A DNA stretch of 64,000 nt from Pontederia crassipes (lineage: Eukaryota; Streptophyta; Magnoliopsida; Commelinales; Pontederiaceae), in contig CM060194.1 in the NCBI GenBank assembly GCA_030549335.1, positions 17,424,171-17,488,170 of the forward strand, in the 5' to 3' direction. A program made the position numbers and the translations under genes. Below, in pieces: positions 44,960-55,791 of the stretch. Numbering within the stretch: position 1 is the stretch's first letter; every line of letters begins with the position of its first letter. The notes beneath the pieces were generated by a model. It was given only the letters and a program-made list of their open reading frames with translations, was not told the DNA's origin and did no database searches.

Positions 44960-46375
44960 CGCACTAGGAGTTCAAATCCAATTTTGGAATTTGATCCTGA
45001 GATTGATCATGTAAAGATTGAAAGAACGGTTCGTCAATTACGAAAGAATATCAGAAAAATGGCTGAACAAGCACGCAACAATCAAAGACAGGAGCAACAA
45101 AATGAGCTAGTTCCGTCACAAAATAATCGTCGTGAAGAAGATGAAGCTGAGCTTTCTATGAGAGAGTATGTCTCAGCCAGATACAATGATTGAGAATCAT
45201 GCATATTAATGCAAATAATTTTGAGATCAATCCAGCAATCGTGAGGATGACACAAGCATCTCAATTTGGAGGAGGATTTTATGAAGACCCTCACGATCAC
45301 CTTGACAAATTTCTTGCTACTCTGAGCACCTTTAGAAATAATAATGTTTTGTCTGAAGTTATTCGTCTATTATTATTTCCTCAATCCTTACATGATCAAT
45401 TCATGGTTGGAGCTAGTAGAAAAATTTGTTGAAAAATTCATTCATGGTTGGAGCTAGTAGAAAAATTTGTTGGAAACTTTGCCTCCAGGATCAATTCACT
45501 CATGGTTGGAGCTAATAGAAAATTTTGTTGGAAAATATTGCCCACCACAAAAAGCAGGCAAATATCGAAGAGAGCTAAGGGCATTTGTTCAAGACGATGA
45601 TGAGACATTATATGAGGCCTGTGAGCAATATAAGGAACTTTTAGCCAGAGTTCCATATAATAGAATTCCAAAGTGGCAAGTGATGGAAGGTTTCTACCAT
45701 AGATTGCGAGTTAAGATCAAGATAAGCTTGACCAATCAACAAGAGGGATAGTGCTGGAATCTAAACGCCCTAGTGAGATACAGGATATTATTGAAGCTGT
45801 AGCCCTCAAGTCGAGCCAATAAAGGAGACCACCTCGCCGAACTCATGATGTACATACTGCACAAGGAATACAATCTTCAGAAATAGTGGCTCACCTGGAG
45901 TCACTTAATCAAAAACTCGAGCAGATGATGTCACTAATGGGAAATTCAAGCAATTATTGCGCTGCAAGGTAACACTTCAGATTCAAATCAAATTGAAAAT
46001 GCTAACTTTATTTCCAACCCATTTTTCAGGAGCAACGATTATGGTTGGATAGACAATCCGAAGTTTGCCTATAATCAGAATGAAGGCCAACCTTCCAGTC
46101 CATCAAAAGATTATATACTGAAAAGGCAACCTGATGCTCCCCAATATCAATCATCAAATCAGATGTAGGAGATGACGGCACAAATCATAGACACCATGCA
46201 ATCGTTGCAAAAGAATATGGAGTCTAGACCCATGAGTTAGGGTGCATCAATTCAAAATATGGAAAGACAACTAGGCCAGATGGCGACACAACTGATTGGA
46301 CGTACACCGAACTCTCTTCCAAGCAACATAGAGAAAAATCCAAGAGGAGAAGAGCAATATAAGCCTTGATCATCA
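44960..46375 (+). pseudogene. Gag of the nested Athila, broken by stops and micro-duplications
   Basis: The N-terminal part (44984-45193, EFDPEIDHVKIERTV then a Gln/Arg/Glu-rich stretch) ends in a stop. The next frame holds INPAIVRMTQASQFGGGF and EDPHDHLDKFLATL (45190-45400), the Athila gag core. Three copies of a TCATGGTTGGAGCTAGTAGA phrase at 45401, 45442 and 45500 disrupt the following part. The real continuation LPPGSIHSWLELIENFVGKY is at the third copy. YEACEQYKELLARVPYNRIP follows at about 45610-45675. After 45750 the frame is lost, but IEKNPRGEEQYKP near 46330 marks the usual gag C-terminus. No zinc knuckle was seen. Confidence 0.8.
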
Positions 46376-47499
46376 TCAAGACTAAGTCAAGCTGAAGATT
46401 ATAAATCAGAACTATTTCTACCCTTATCTTTAGATTAATTAGTTATTGATTAATATTTTAGTTACATTAGAATTAGTCTGGTAGATATATATCTTCTTTT
46501 TTACTTTAGAATTAGTTTGGGTGATATTTTATTTTATTTTTATGGAGTCATCTGATTAATATCTTATTTTATGCGAGGAGGAAAATTAGGATAATTATGT
46601 TTTCGGCTACGTCGACGTAGGGATCGGCGACTGCATGGAATTTACCTGTGATAAATCACACGTGGCACACAATAGCTCGCCAGGCATTTGGATAGGTGCA
46701 AAAAGTTGATCCGCCACTAACACGCATGTGTGCCGGCTTGTATCACGAGCGCAAGGAAGAAATACTGTGCCACTGACACTAGGATGACATTACGGGCGTA
46801 AAATAAAAAAAACTTTCAACAATTGACCATGGTTCTCGCTGAGTAGATTCTGACATCTGACACCGAAATGACATATCGATCGCAAAAGCTCCGATTGAAC
46901 AACTCGCCAGGCATGTGTCTTATCGAAACACGTGCACGATTTGCGACCAAATTTAAATCTATGCGACAGTTCAGCACAGGAGAGTTCACGATAGTCCTTC
47001 GTCTATAAATACTTACCTTTCTTTCATTTGCAGGTCGGAAACGAAGCCGATCTACGTCATTTGTAGCCAAAAACCTTCATCAATAGCTGGTCTCCAGCGA
47101 CAATAATTGTGGCCGAAGCTTCTCCCTTGAACCGAAGATATCACTGACAACTGTTGCGACCGCAACGTTCCTCTCTTTTCTTCCTTTGTGCCGACGTGCC
47201 CGGATTCCGGCTGCAAGGTGAGCCACTCATCTTCATATAGACCTTATTCTGGCCGAGACTCATCACAGAGGTCCATCGTCTTCATATTGGCCGAGCCTCT
47301 CTTCATCGACATTTATATTACGGACGAGACCGTTCACGACCGAAGACATCACCGACAACACCTTTCTTCTTCAACATCATCGACAACTTTTATAATGAGG
47401 CGATTTGCTAATATTTGGAGGGGGCGTCGCGACCGACGACATCTGGACGCCTAGACCGTGCCACAATCTTCACAGTAAATTTCATATCCGGAAGATTAT
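46376..47499. other. Non-coding spacer where pol would be expected
   Basis: No protease, reverse transcriptase, RNase H or integrase motif on either strand. From 46600 it is rich in CGGCC/GGCCGA phrases like those of the leader and LTR, which suggests leader-like sequence replaced pol. Short ORFs (46816-47070 minus, 47188-47454 plus) cross these phrases and have no similarity. Confidence 0.65.
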
Positions 47500-49083
47500 A
47501 ATTGGACCAAGCCTGCCTACCAAGATCCTTTTGAAAGATTGTCTATTGTCTGAGTCAATGCCACTAGATTTCCAGACACCGAGATACTGAGGGAGTACAA
47601 TTTATTTGCCGATATCCATTTATTACTTTCTCAAATTGGCCTTTCATATTTTTGTTCAACAGTGGTGGCCGACTTATGAATTAAGTACTTACTATGGAAT
47701 TCTTGTCATCTCTCGAGGTCTTCAATTTAGATCGCAGACAGTATGATCAACCCCGTATTTCATTTCAGCCATAGCGGACGACCTTTCATGTTGACTCTAG
47801 AAGATTTTAATAATATTTATGGATTTCCCAACTATGGGGCTTGTCCTGTTCCTATTGACTTTCATGCTGAAAATTTTTGGAAACAAATAATTGAAGAAGA
47901 TCGATTGGTCTGGAGTACAGCTAAGGAAAGTACAATCCAAAATCATATACTGCGCTTTGTCCATCGCATGCTCAACAACACTCTTAGCGGACAAAGTGAC
48001 AATGATGGAGCCGTCTCAGAGGGAGAGTTATTCTTGATCCACAGTATGCCCCACAGGACACAGGTCAATGTCGACACCTTCCTCATTCATCGTTTTCAAC
48101 GCCGTACTACTCTTCGGAGTGGTAGCATCAGTATGGGCGCGCTTATCACGCCGATAGCTCAACACTTCAGACTTGACCTAGATGATCTTCAAGCTGTCCT
48201 AGGAATTGCCCACCTCAACCGAAAAACTATTTTGGCCATGGGCCTCACCAAGACTAACACTGTAGGAGTTAAAGTTTTTATTTTTAAAGAGAGTGATCTG
48301 GAGGTGCCCTGCAGTGATAGAAATGCATTTACACCAATTAATCCTAATAATTGGTTACTTTTTAAGTAGGTAGCTGCTCCACTAATTCCATCTGCAAGAC
48401 CGTCTACCTCCGTCGGTCAGCTACACTAGGATGAAGCCTTCTCCTGTTTTGATTCTACTGATTATGCGGCAGCCACAAGTCTTTCAGGCTGCATCACCGG
48501 TAGCTTCCCGACATGAGGCTTCTGCCTTTTCACCCTAAATGCCGACGTCTTCTCTGATTTCGTCTCCAGTACATGAGAGCTCTTCTGATTCCTCGTTCAT
48601 ACCAGCCACTCCTTATGAGAAACAAGATCAGATGGAAGTATCTGCCTCTCTGCAAGAACTTGAGACCACTTATTTATCTCCACATGAGCCGGCATATTAC
48701 ACACTGCCTCCGCAGCCTCAACTGCCGCAACCTGTGTGGAATCACTTTCTAGCACCAGAGCCCACTTTTACTTCACCTCTGGAGCAGCCTTACTATCCAC
48801 CTCTGCCACCTCAGCCTAACTATGCTCCCGTACAAACTTATGTGAATCTATGTATGATGAGAAACTTCGCCAAGCAGGGGAGATACACGCTATTATAGAA
48901 GAGCAACACCGATAGGCCCAAGAGTTGACCACCCTTTGAGCAGACTTTGCATATATGCAGGACCGTCAGGGCCGCTTCGAATTCCTCCAGAATCAGCATG
49001 TTTGCATGACGAGGCGTATCCATGACTATCATATGCACCATGGACATCTTGGCTACCACCCACCTTTGCCACCACACCGATAG
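47500..49083 (+). pseudogene. ATHILA ORF1-type protein gene, broken
   Basis: The conserved middle is open at 47743-48369 (208 codons): FHFSHSGRPFMLTLEDFNNI then YGFPNYG, ENFWKQIIEEDRLVWS, HRMLNNTLSGQSD, GELFLIHSMPHRTQVNVDTF and ISMGALITPIAQHFRL. This layout matches the plant retrotransposon ATHILA ORF1 family (PF03078). Upstream homologous sequence (about 47590-47742) is interrupted by stops, so the ATG at 47743 is not the original start. Downstream, a Ser/Pro-rich tail (48539-48898) with PPQPQLPQP-like runs and a His-rich end at 49083 lie in other frames. Family function is unknown; in autonomous elements it occupies the env position. Confidence 0.75.
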
Positions 49084-50302
49084 TAAATCCGGTTGTGTCT
49101 TTTCCCTCTTCTTTATTTTCCCATTTTCTTTAGTTTTTTTTCCTTTTTATTGAGTTTATATCTCTTTCCCTTGTCGGCCTAACACTGAGGACTGTGTCTA
49201 GCTCAAGCTTGAGGAAGTTTGCATTTCATGCATTTGCATTCTTCTTTATTTTTCTTCTTATTTTCCTATGTATACATTTATCTAAAAAAATGAAAAAAAT
49301 AAATAATTTCCCAAAATTACCATTGCATGCATTTATTTTTGCTACCATCTTACTAACCTTCGTCTTATGTTTTAATTATCTTTTAGTAAAAGTTCAAAGA
49401 CATGTCGTTAATTGATGAAATTTGAATGCTTTTCTTTCTTACCACTTCTATTTTAGTATTAAACTTATATACTATGTGCCTATGCTAAATAGAATTATGA
49501 ATGTCTAGACGACAAAATCATGTTCATGCCTTTTTATTTTTCTATTAAGTGTTTATAATAGTAGCCTTTTTTATTGACCATATTAAGTACTCTTTGAGCT
49601 TAAAAAGATGTGAAAAAAATAATGAAAAAAATGAATAAAGTTATGTGTAGGTACAAAAATGTTATCCAGAACCAAGGTATGTTCGGTTAATTAGATCCAT
49701 AGGGGTTCATGCCTGACGACCTAAGGGCAACTGCTCTGGGATTCGTCGATCAAAAATCTGCTACGAGGACCATTTTGTGGAATATAGAGAAGCACAAGAG
49801 TACTGAATCATGGCTAAGTTCGAACTCTTCATTCAGAACCTTGGTTGTTCGGGCAAGTAAACTCGAGGGGTGCCTTATCACCTATTGCCCTAAGGCCATT
49901 TGGTTTGGGAGTCATCAGTCCAAAGCCCGCTATATGAACTTTCTTGTGCAATCCTAATTGAAGATTAGAACTTTTAAAATGATTGAAAAAAAAGTGAAAA
50001 AAAGAAAAAGAAAAAGTTTTAAGCTCAATTAGTACTTATGTGTTCAATATTAATGCTATTATTTGACAGACAATTTATTTTTATACAAGGGTGAATTTGA
50101 GATTTGTTTAAATTTGTGTAGCATTCAAACCCTCTATAAAGCTAAGTATATAGAAAGTAGTAAGATGCTAAGTAGTTGGTGTGTGGAAGAACTGTGTGAG
50201 AAAACTAGTCAGTTGATAATACGGCGGTTATGATGGAACTTTCTTGAGCCTTGCTTTGAATTTTTTCTTGAGGACAAGCAAGACTTTAACCTTGGGGGAA
50301 TT
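49084..50302 (+). other. 3' non-coding region and polypurine tract of the nested Athila
   Basis: Contains CACTGAGGACTGTGTCTAGC followed by TCAAGCTTGAGGAAG (49184-49218), and near the end GAGGACAAGCAAGACTTTAA followed by CCTTGGGGGAATT (50270-50302). The second is the polypurine tract abutting the 3' LTR; the first looks like an internal copy. 49660-49960 is the long conserved untranslated block common in Athila 3' regions. The ORF 49194-49415 is hydrophobic but lies across the first motif and has no support. Confidence 0.7.
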
Positions 50303-52094
50303 TGATGCGTGGAAAATATAACATATTTTAGATTATTACTTTAGTTAATTTTTTTGTAATTTGATCATGGCATGCATTATTTTAGGTTAGTTCTAGTCAT
50401 TATTCCGGATTTATCGATTCTGATTATTAATTTTCTAAATATTTTAATTATGGATGAATTAATTAAATAATGGAAATTATTTTGCAGGATCTAAAGGATT
50501 ACGACTCAAACGCCTTTATCTTATTGGGTGCAAAGCACGACCGATATTTTATCATGATGAAAGAGACTTTCGGCAGTAAAACATATCTAAAAGGAGTTCT
50601 CATGGGTGTAAATGTAAGATAAACTTCACATTATCTTTTTGGTGACATATGGATTTAGTGGCCGTAAAAAAAATTCCAGAGGAATTTCATTGGGCGCAAC
50701 ACACATCATCGATGAAGAGTTTCGGCCGCAATATCCAACCATGAAGTAATATTGGGGGCAAAACACCATATCAATCAAGTTTATTGGCCGAGAATCCTAT
50801 CATTAAGCAAGACCATCAAGTTTATCGGCCACAAAATCTAACCTTAGAGTTTTATCCTTAACAATATGTAGTAAGCATTATCAATTATCGGCTGCAAAAA
50901 CCTTATCATTAACCAAGGCGATGATAATTTTGTGGCCGAGAATGAAAAGGAGTTCAGCACCGGGTGCAAAATGGATAATTCTTTATCATTAATCAAGTTT
51001 TATCTCTAGCCAAATTTAAAGTTGACCGCACGATGTTCACGACCGTGATCAAATTGACTTCCGTCCGCACCTATGAATAGAGGAGGAAGCCATTGTCCCA
51101 ATTCGTGCTCTGAAGTTCAGGTTTCTTCCACAGTTGTGTCATGAGCTCTGCAAACTACGACCAAAAGGAGAGAAGGTGCGATGGTTGGAGGTCGATCACG
51201 ACTCTGATCCAGTCCGAAAGGCTGCCCGACTGTCTGCCCAGATTCGAGATATCTATTTTGGGTGTAATTCTTCCATTTTTTATCATTTGTATTTTATTAT
51301 CTCTCCAATATTTCTAGGATGAACTCCATGTTTTTAGATTTTATATTTTAGGAGATTATTAATTGAAGGGAAATGTTTGGACCCTATTTTATTTATTTTA
51401 ATCTTTTCTGATCAATTATTAATTGTGCTTAATGCTTTTATATTAGTTAATTGGATTTTTGAATTAGGCTATACCAGTTTGTGGAGTGTTTAATTTTAGA
51501 ATTCATGATACTAATTTTAATTGATTTTATAGGAAATTAATAATTGACATAAATTTGATAACTAATGTGTGAAGAATCAAGTTTGTGCGGTCTATTAATT
51601 TATACTAATTTATGGAGTGATTAATAGTTTAGGAAATCCAATTTACTGCGTCTTAATATTAATATGATTTGATTTGATGCCAGCTGTGGAGACTTCAATT
51701 CTTATTAAATTAAGATAGTTCTACCTGCTTAGGTTGAAGGGATGCTAATTGTGGAGACCACAAGTTAATCATGTTAAATTACTTTAGGGAGACTCTAATC
51801 CATCTTTAAAGATTAAATTTATTTTTTATGGTTCAAATATTTATCCTAATATATTTTCATCATAAGGCCTAAGTTCAACACCATTATCTTATCTTATTTT
51901 CTTTATTGTATTTTATTTTTACAAAACCTATTTTCAAAAATACATGTTTTTCCTCTCTTATTAATTTATAAATTTAGATATTGAATTAATAATATTCCTC
52001 GTGGGTTCGACACTCTTACTCCTATTTTCTATATTACTTGAGCGACTAGTGCATTTGCTAGCGATTTTATTTTGCTACATCATTTTACGCATCA
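50303..52094 (+). repeat. 3' LTR of the nested Athila
   Basis: Same length as the 5' LTR within one base. Its TATA box is mutated (TATGAATA near 51072 against TATAAATA at 42125). The 62-codon ORF recurs at 51134-51322 with one residue changed. Followed by AACAT and the copia RNase H tail. Confidence 0.93.
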
Positions 52095-52099
52095 AACAT

Positions 52100-52198
52100 A
52101 TATCCACTGAAGTCCAACTTGCAAACATATTTACAAAACTTTTGAGTGAAGAACGGTTTTGCATGCTTAGAAGGGAATTAGGGATGATTAAATCTTGA
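52100..52198 (+). pseudogene. C-terminal end of the copia RNase H
   Basis: With the preceding AACAT the reading is HISTEVQLANIFTKLLSEER followed by FCMLRRELGMIKS and a stop: the typical end of copia pol (Q-L-A-D-I-F-T-K). This piece is 10.7 kb away from the rest of its gene at 41354. Confidence 0.93.
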
Positions 52199-52359
52199 TT
52201 GCATATCAATTCTAAGTAAAAGTGACTTGATTATGCAATATCACTTTTGACATGAATTGAACATTAAAAGTGTTGCACAACACTTACATTTGTATGATAT
52301 ATATATCTGGAACATGATTTTAATGGTTAAAATTTTGATAAAGACTGAAAAATGAGTAA

Positions 52360-52560
52360 ATAGGGAAACATCGGTCGACCGACTAGAAGGACCGATCAAC
52401 CGATGTGTGACCGAGATCGGTTGACACCATCGATCAATGGATTATTTATTTGGAAAATAACTGTCCGGTCGATCGCTGGACATGACCGGTCGATCGGTAT
52501 ATGCTAAAATCGGGGAGATATAAGTTCGACCGTGAGAATCGGTTGATCCCCTCTTAAACA
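52360..52560. repeat. CCGGTCGACC motif cluster before the third copia ORF
   Basis: GGTCGACCGAC, ACCGATCAACCGA, GGTCGATCGC and GACCGGTCGATCGG occur within 200 bp. The same motif family is found in both LTRs of this element (35917-36190, 54722-55045) but not in its coding parts. Confidence 0.75.
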
Positions 52561-52938
52561 AACCTCAACCACTGTCCTAGCCATCGACCCTCCCCTCCAC
52601 CTCATCTGTCGATCGCCCGGCCATTGCCGTCGTCACTGTTCTTTCTCATATTTGTCCGCGACGCCGTCGACCGTCCGGCCATTGTCATCGCCGCCGATCT
52701 CTCTCTCTCTCCCTCTCTTAACTCTTGCACACCAACCGCCCTCTTCCCTCTTCTTCCTTCATCGCACCATCGTCGTCCTGCTCTCCGTCACCTCCTCGCC
52801 TCCGGTTTCCCTCTTCACCATCTAGTCATCAAACCTTCCGGCAGGCCACAGTCGTCCATCGTTCAGCCACCCTTCTGCTCTCCTATCATCCCTCCGCTCT
52901 CCGGCTGCCCCTCTGCTCTCCTCTCTTCGTCGACCACC

Positions 52939-54127
52939 ATGGATGAGGATGATCTCGTGGACGTGCTCGTCAGCCACCTTCCACTAACCTTACTAATTTT
53001 GATAGTCATCTCTTTGTCACCAGGGCCATTTCTACTTCTTTTGATGCCTTATACGCCTCTCGCGATGTCCGGCGTGCTTACTCCATTGATTGGGATGCCT
53101 TGAACATCCCATCTGTTCAAGAGATATTCGAAAATATCGGTTAGCTGCTACTTCTCTATCTCACAGAGCATGTGTATCCCCGCCTTGTTCATCATTTCTA
53201 TGTGAACATGATTATCACTCGAGAGGCCATCATAACCTATGTCCTTGGCATACTCATTCGCTTTGATCCTAACCAACTTTTCCACATCTTTGGCGTTGCG
53301 TGCCCCTTACCTAGTTTTTATTCATTTGTCACTCATGGTTGGCCTTTCGATTATTTACCAATGGCAGATGGCATTAGTACGGTGTTTGGTGGACAAGATA
53401 TCCACTACACCGTCGAATCATCCTATAAACATCTTCATCCATCCATGAAAATGGCTCACCATATTCTGAGTCGTATGATCTCCCCTCGAGCCGGACACTG
53501 TATAGAGGTTACCCACTTTGATTTGTTCTTTCTCCATTGTCTCTATATCCGAGATGCCTTCTTTCTTCATTTTGGCCATTTCATTTTCTATCACATGGAT
53601 TCCACCTTCCAAAAGATTTCCGCTGGTACTCGTGGTCAACACCCCCTATATTTTGGAGCCTGGATCACTAGAAATTTACTTTATTTTGGTGTCGACATTC
53701 CTGTAGACGAGGAGTACATCCGACCCCGCTCCTCTGATGTCATCGGTTCGGCGACCTTGCACCAAAAACATCTTAGGATTGGCGAGCTGACACCGATAGA
53801 TTCTGAGATGGAGATGATGCTATTGATGGAGAGCCAGCGCCGATGGACACTCAGGTTGTACCGTAGGCGGGCCTTGACTTCCCTTCACCTTCGGCACCCG
53901 CTGAGCATATTGGATCTTCTCACTCGGCTTCCTATGGCGCCGATGATTTCACAGCCCTGTCACAGGATGTGGGTGACATAGACAACCGTGTGACCCAAAT
54001 GGATCGTCGTATTCGACGGATTTAGCATGACTCTCGATATCTTGTTAGCTCACTTCAGGCCTACTATGCATCGCAAGGATTTATTCCACTCGTAGCTCGT
54101 GGTGATGATAGTCCCGATGAGATGTAG
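52939..54127 (+). pseudogene. Third ORF of the copia element (env position), frameshifted
   Basis: The ATG at 52939 opens MDEDDL; after an early frame change the reading RARQPPSTNLTNFDSHLF continues to IDWDALNIPSVQEIFENIG and a stop near 53140. The same frame is then open through 53981: YPRLVHHFYVNM, CPLPSFYSFVTHGWPF, ISAGTRGQHPLYFG. This resembles the domain annotated in many plant genomes as putative plant transposon protein, found 3' of pol in some copia and gypsy elements. A last frame change gives a coiled-coil-like end (DVGDIDNRVTQMDRRIRR) and a stop at 54127. The C/T-rich, Ser/Pro-coding stretch 52624-52938 before the ATG is probably leader. Function unknown. Confidence 0.65.
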
Positions 54128-54155
54128 GTGACTTATCTCCATCTTTGATGATGTC

Positions 54156-54564
54156 AAAAGGGGGAGAAGTTTGGCTATGATGGGATGATGTTTTTGTGTT
54201 TTTTAGTTTGATGTTAGTTGTTATGTGTTTGTATTTGTACTAGTGTCATGCACCATTTTGTAGTGACTACAATCACATTTGTTAGTGCATGAATATATGA
54301 TGTATTATCGACTATGGATGTAATGTGATGACTTGTTTATGCCTTATTTGATTTCATGTCTATTTTGTTTCTTATTTGATGTCATGATGTTCATATTGTT
54401 CCATATTATTATGACAATATAAATGCCACCTATTTAGGGGGAGAAACTACGAAATATACATGAATGTAGGGGGAGCTTGCTCATTACTTACTATCTTAGC
54501 CTACATTTTATTTCTTTTCTCTCTTTATCATCCAATTAGTTTGTCATCGTCAAAAAGGAGGAGA
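54156..54564 (+). other. Four polypurine tracts before the copia 3' LTR
   Basis: AAAAGGGGGAGAAG (54156-54169), AGGGGGAGAAA (54436-54446), AGGGGGAG (54468-54475) and AAAAAGGAGGAGA (54552-54564); the last abuts the LTR. Multiple polypurine tracts between the last gene and the 3' LTR are a known Sirevirus feature. Otherwise the stretch 54128-54565 is AT-rich and non-coding. Confidence 0.8.
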
Positions 54565-54565
54565 T

Positions 54566-55644
54566 TGTTGAATCCCATGTTATGACGATAACAAATTAAA
54601 TTGGACATAAAAGTTTTTAATTTATGCTCAAGTGATGATAATGCAGGTGTAAGATTGATATGATCTTATTCGCAAAAGAAATCATCAAATTAAACAATGA
54701 AAAATAAAGATTTAGCATACGACTGGTCGACCCATCGGTCGACCGCATGAAGACCGGTCGATTGATATCAAGTGGAAGAAATGTCGAGACTGTACCGAGC
54801 GATGATCCGATTGTTGCATCAATCGATCGATTAATCAGCAGAATTCAGAAATGACGACACTATACTGGTCAATGTCGAGATTATACCGGCCGATGTACCA
54901 GTTGATTTTGAGATGTACCAATCGACGTCGAGACGTTACCGGTCGATGTACAGGTCGAAGGTCCAGTCGACCGGACAACGCATAAAATCACAGATATGCC
55001 GCACCGGTCATATTTACCGATTGACTGGCCCATTAATGCGGTCGACCGATCATAGTGTCAGATGAACAGTAACGGCTATTTTTCAAGGAGAAAATCATGG
55101 AAGAATTTTGGACTAAAATTTCACTTGTAGAACCTATAAAAGGAGTTGCCAAAGCATGAAGAAAACCCATCTAAGCAAACAAGATCATTCAAAAATTCCT
55201 TTCAAATTCTTGAGCCCAAGTTTTTAAGTTCTTCCCTTTTCTCTTCTAAGCTTTGAGTGTGAGAAAATTTTGTAAAAGAAGAGAGTTAGGAAGAATCTTT
55301 ATTCTCTGATATAGTGAGATTGAGAGCTCATTGTAAAAGAGAAGTGCCTTGCCTCTTGAGCGGAGAAAAATGTGTGTGGTGTAAAGAGGGTTGTCCTCTC
55401 CCTAGAAGAAAAGAGAAAGATAGTCAATCTCCGGCGGTCTCGAGGTCGAGAAGTCGGAGCGGGGACGTAGGTCAAAGAGTTGAAGCCGAACCTCGTCAAC
55501 ATATCATGTCTCTCTGTGTTTGCTCTCTTACTCATTTTTTATTGTTATTTACTTGATCATTTTTATTGATTTTTCGATAGTGATTTTGTGAAAATAGTTT
55601 TATACACCAATTCACCCCCCTCTCTATGTGCTTTCGATCCTACA
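54566..55644 (+). repeat. 3' LTR of the copia element
   Basis: TGTTGAATCC at the start, CGATCCTACA at the end, TATA box TATAAAAGG at 55135. Compared with the 5' LTR it has an extra stretch of about 34 bp in the motif cluster (around 54868-54905) and the end that the 5' LTR lost. Confidence 0.9.
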
Positions 55645-55649
55645 AATGA

Positions 55650-55791
55650 AAGAAATATAAGATTAGGATATGCGTTGATGGGTTCATACCGTATGGTCCA
55701 ATGACAATTCCTTATTCTTGTTCGCCAGTCATAGTTACACCATACAACTTGCCTCCTGGAGTATGCATGTCTGGTTCATATTGTCACACCC
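55650..55791 (+). pseudogene. CACTA TNP2-type transposase, segment 2
   Basis: Continues segment 1 directly: after A-D-D-E it reads RNIRLGYA, then one frame change, then DGFIPYGPMTIPYSCSPVIV and TPYNLPPGVCMSGSY. These are the conserved TNP2 phrases DGFNPFG, WPV and YNLPPWMCM. It is cut by the LTR starting TGTCACACCC at 55792. Confidence 0.85.

Larger units (their letters stand above)
41355..52094 (+). mobile_element. Athila-lineage element without pol, nested in the copia element
   Basis: Complete from LTR to LTR: 41355-43145 (1,791 bp) and 50303-52094 (1,792 bp), both TGATGCGT...ACGCATCA, with AACAT duplications. Inside: tRNA-Asp-type primer site, long leader, broken gag (44960-46375), an ATHILA ORF1-type env-position gene (about 47500-49083), long 3' non-coding part and polypurine tract. 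Protease, reverse transcriptase, RNase H and integrase are absent, so it is non-autonomous. The 189-bp blocks at 42187 and 51134 in the two LTRs differ at three positions; the LTR starts differ more. Confidence 0.93.
35760..55644 (+). mobile_element. Sirevirus-like Ty1/copia element, split by a nested Athila
   Basis: 5' LTR 35760-36780, gag from 36840, pol to 41354, nested Athila 41355-52094, the last RNase H codons 52100-52198, a third ORF 52939-54127, four purine tracts, and 3' LTR 54566-55644. Without the insertion it is about 9.1 kb, usual for Sireviruses. Two zinc knuckles, a downstream ORF and multiple polypurine tracts point to the Sirevirus genus. The LTRs differ by roughly 10% in the first 150 bp compared, so the insertion is old, and no gene is intact. 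Confidence 0.85.

Noticed and set aside
49194..49415. Hydrophobic 73-codon ORF as a small membrane protein
   Set aside because: It lies in the 3' non-coding part of the Athila element across a polypurine-like motif and in T-rich sequence, which gives Phe/Leu codons by composition.
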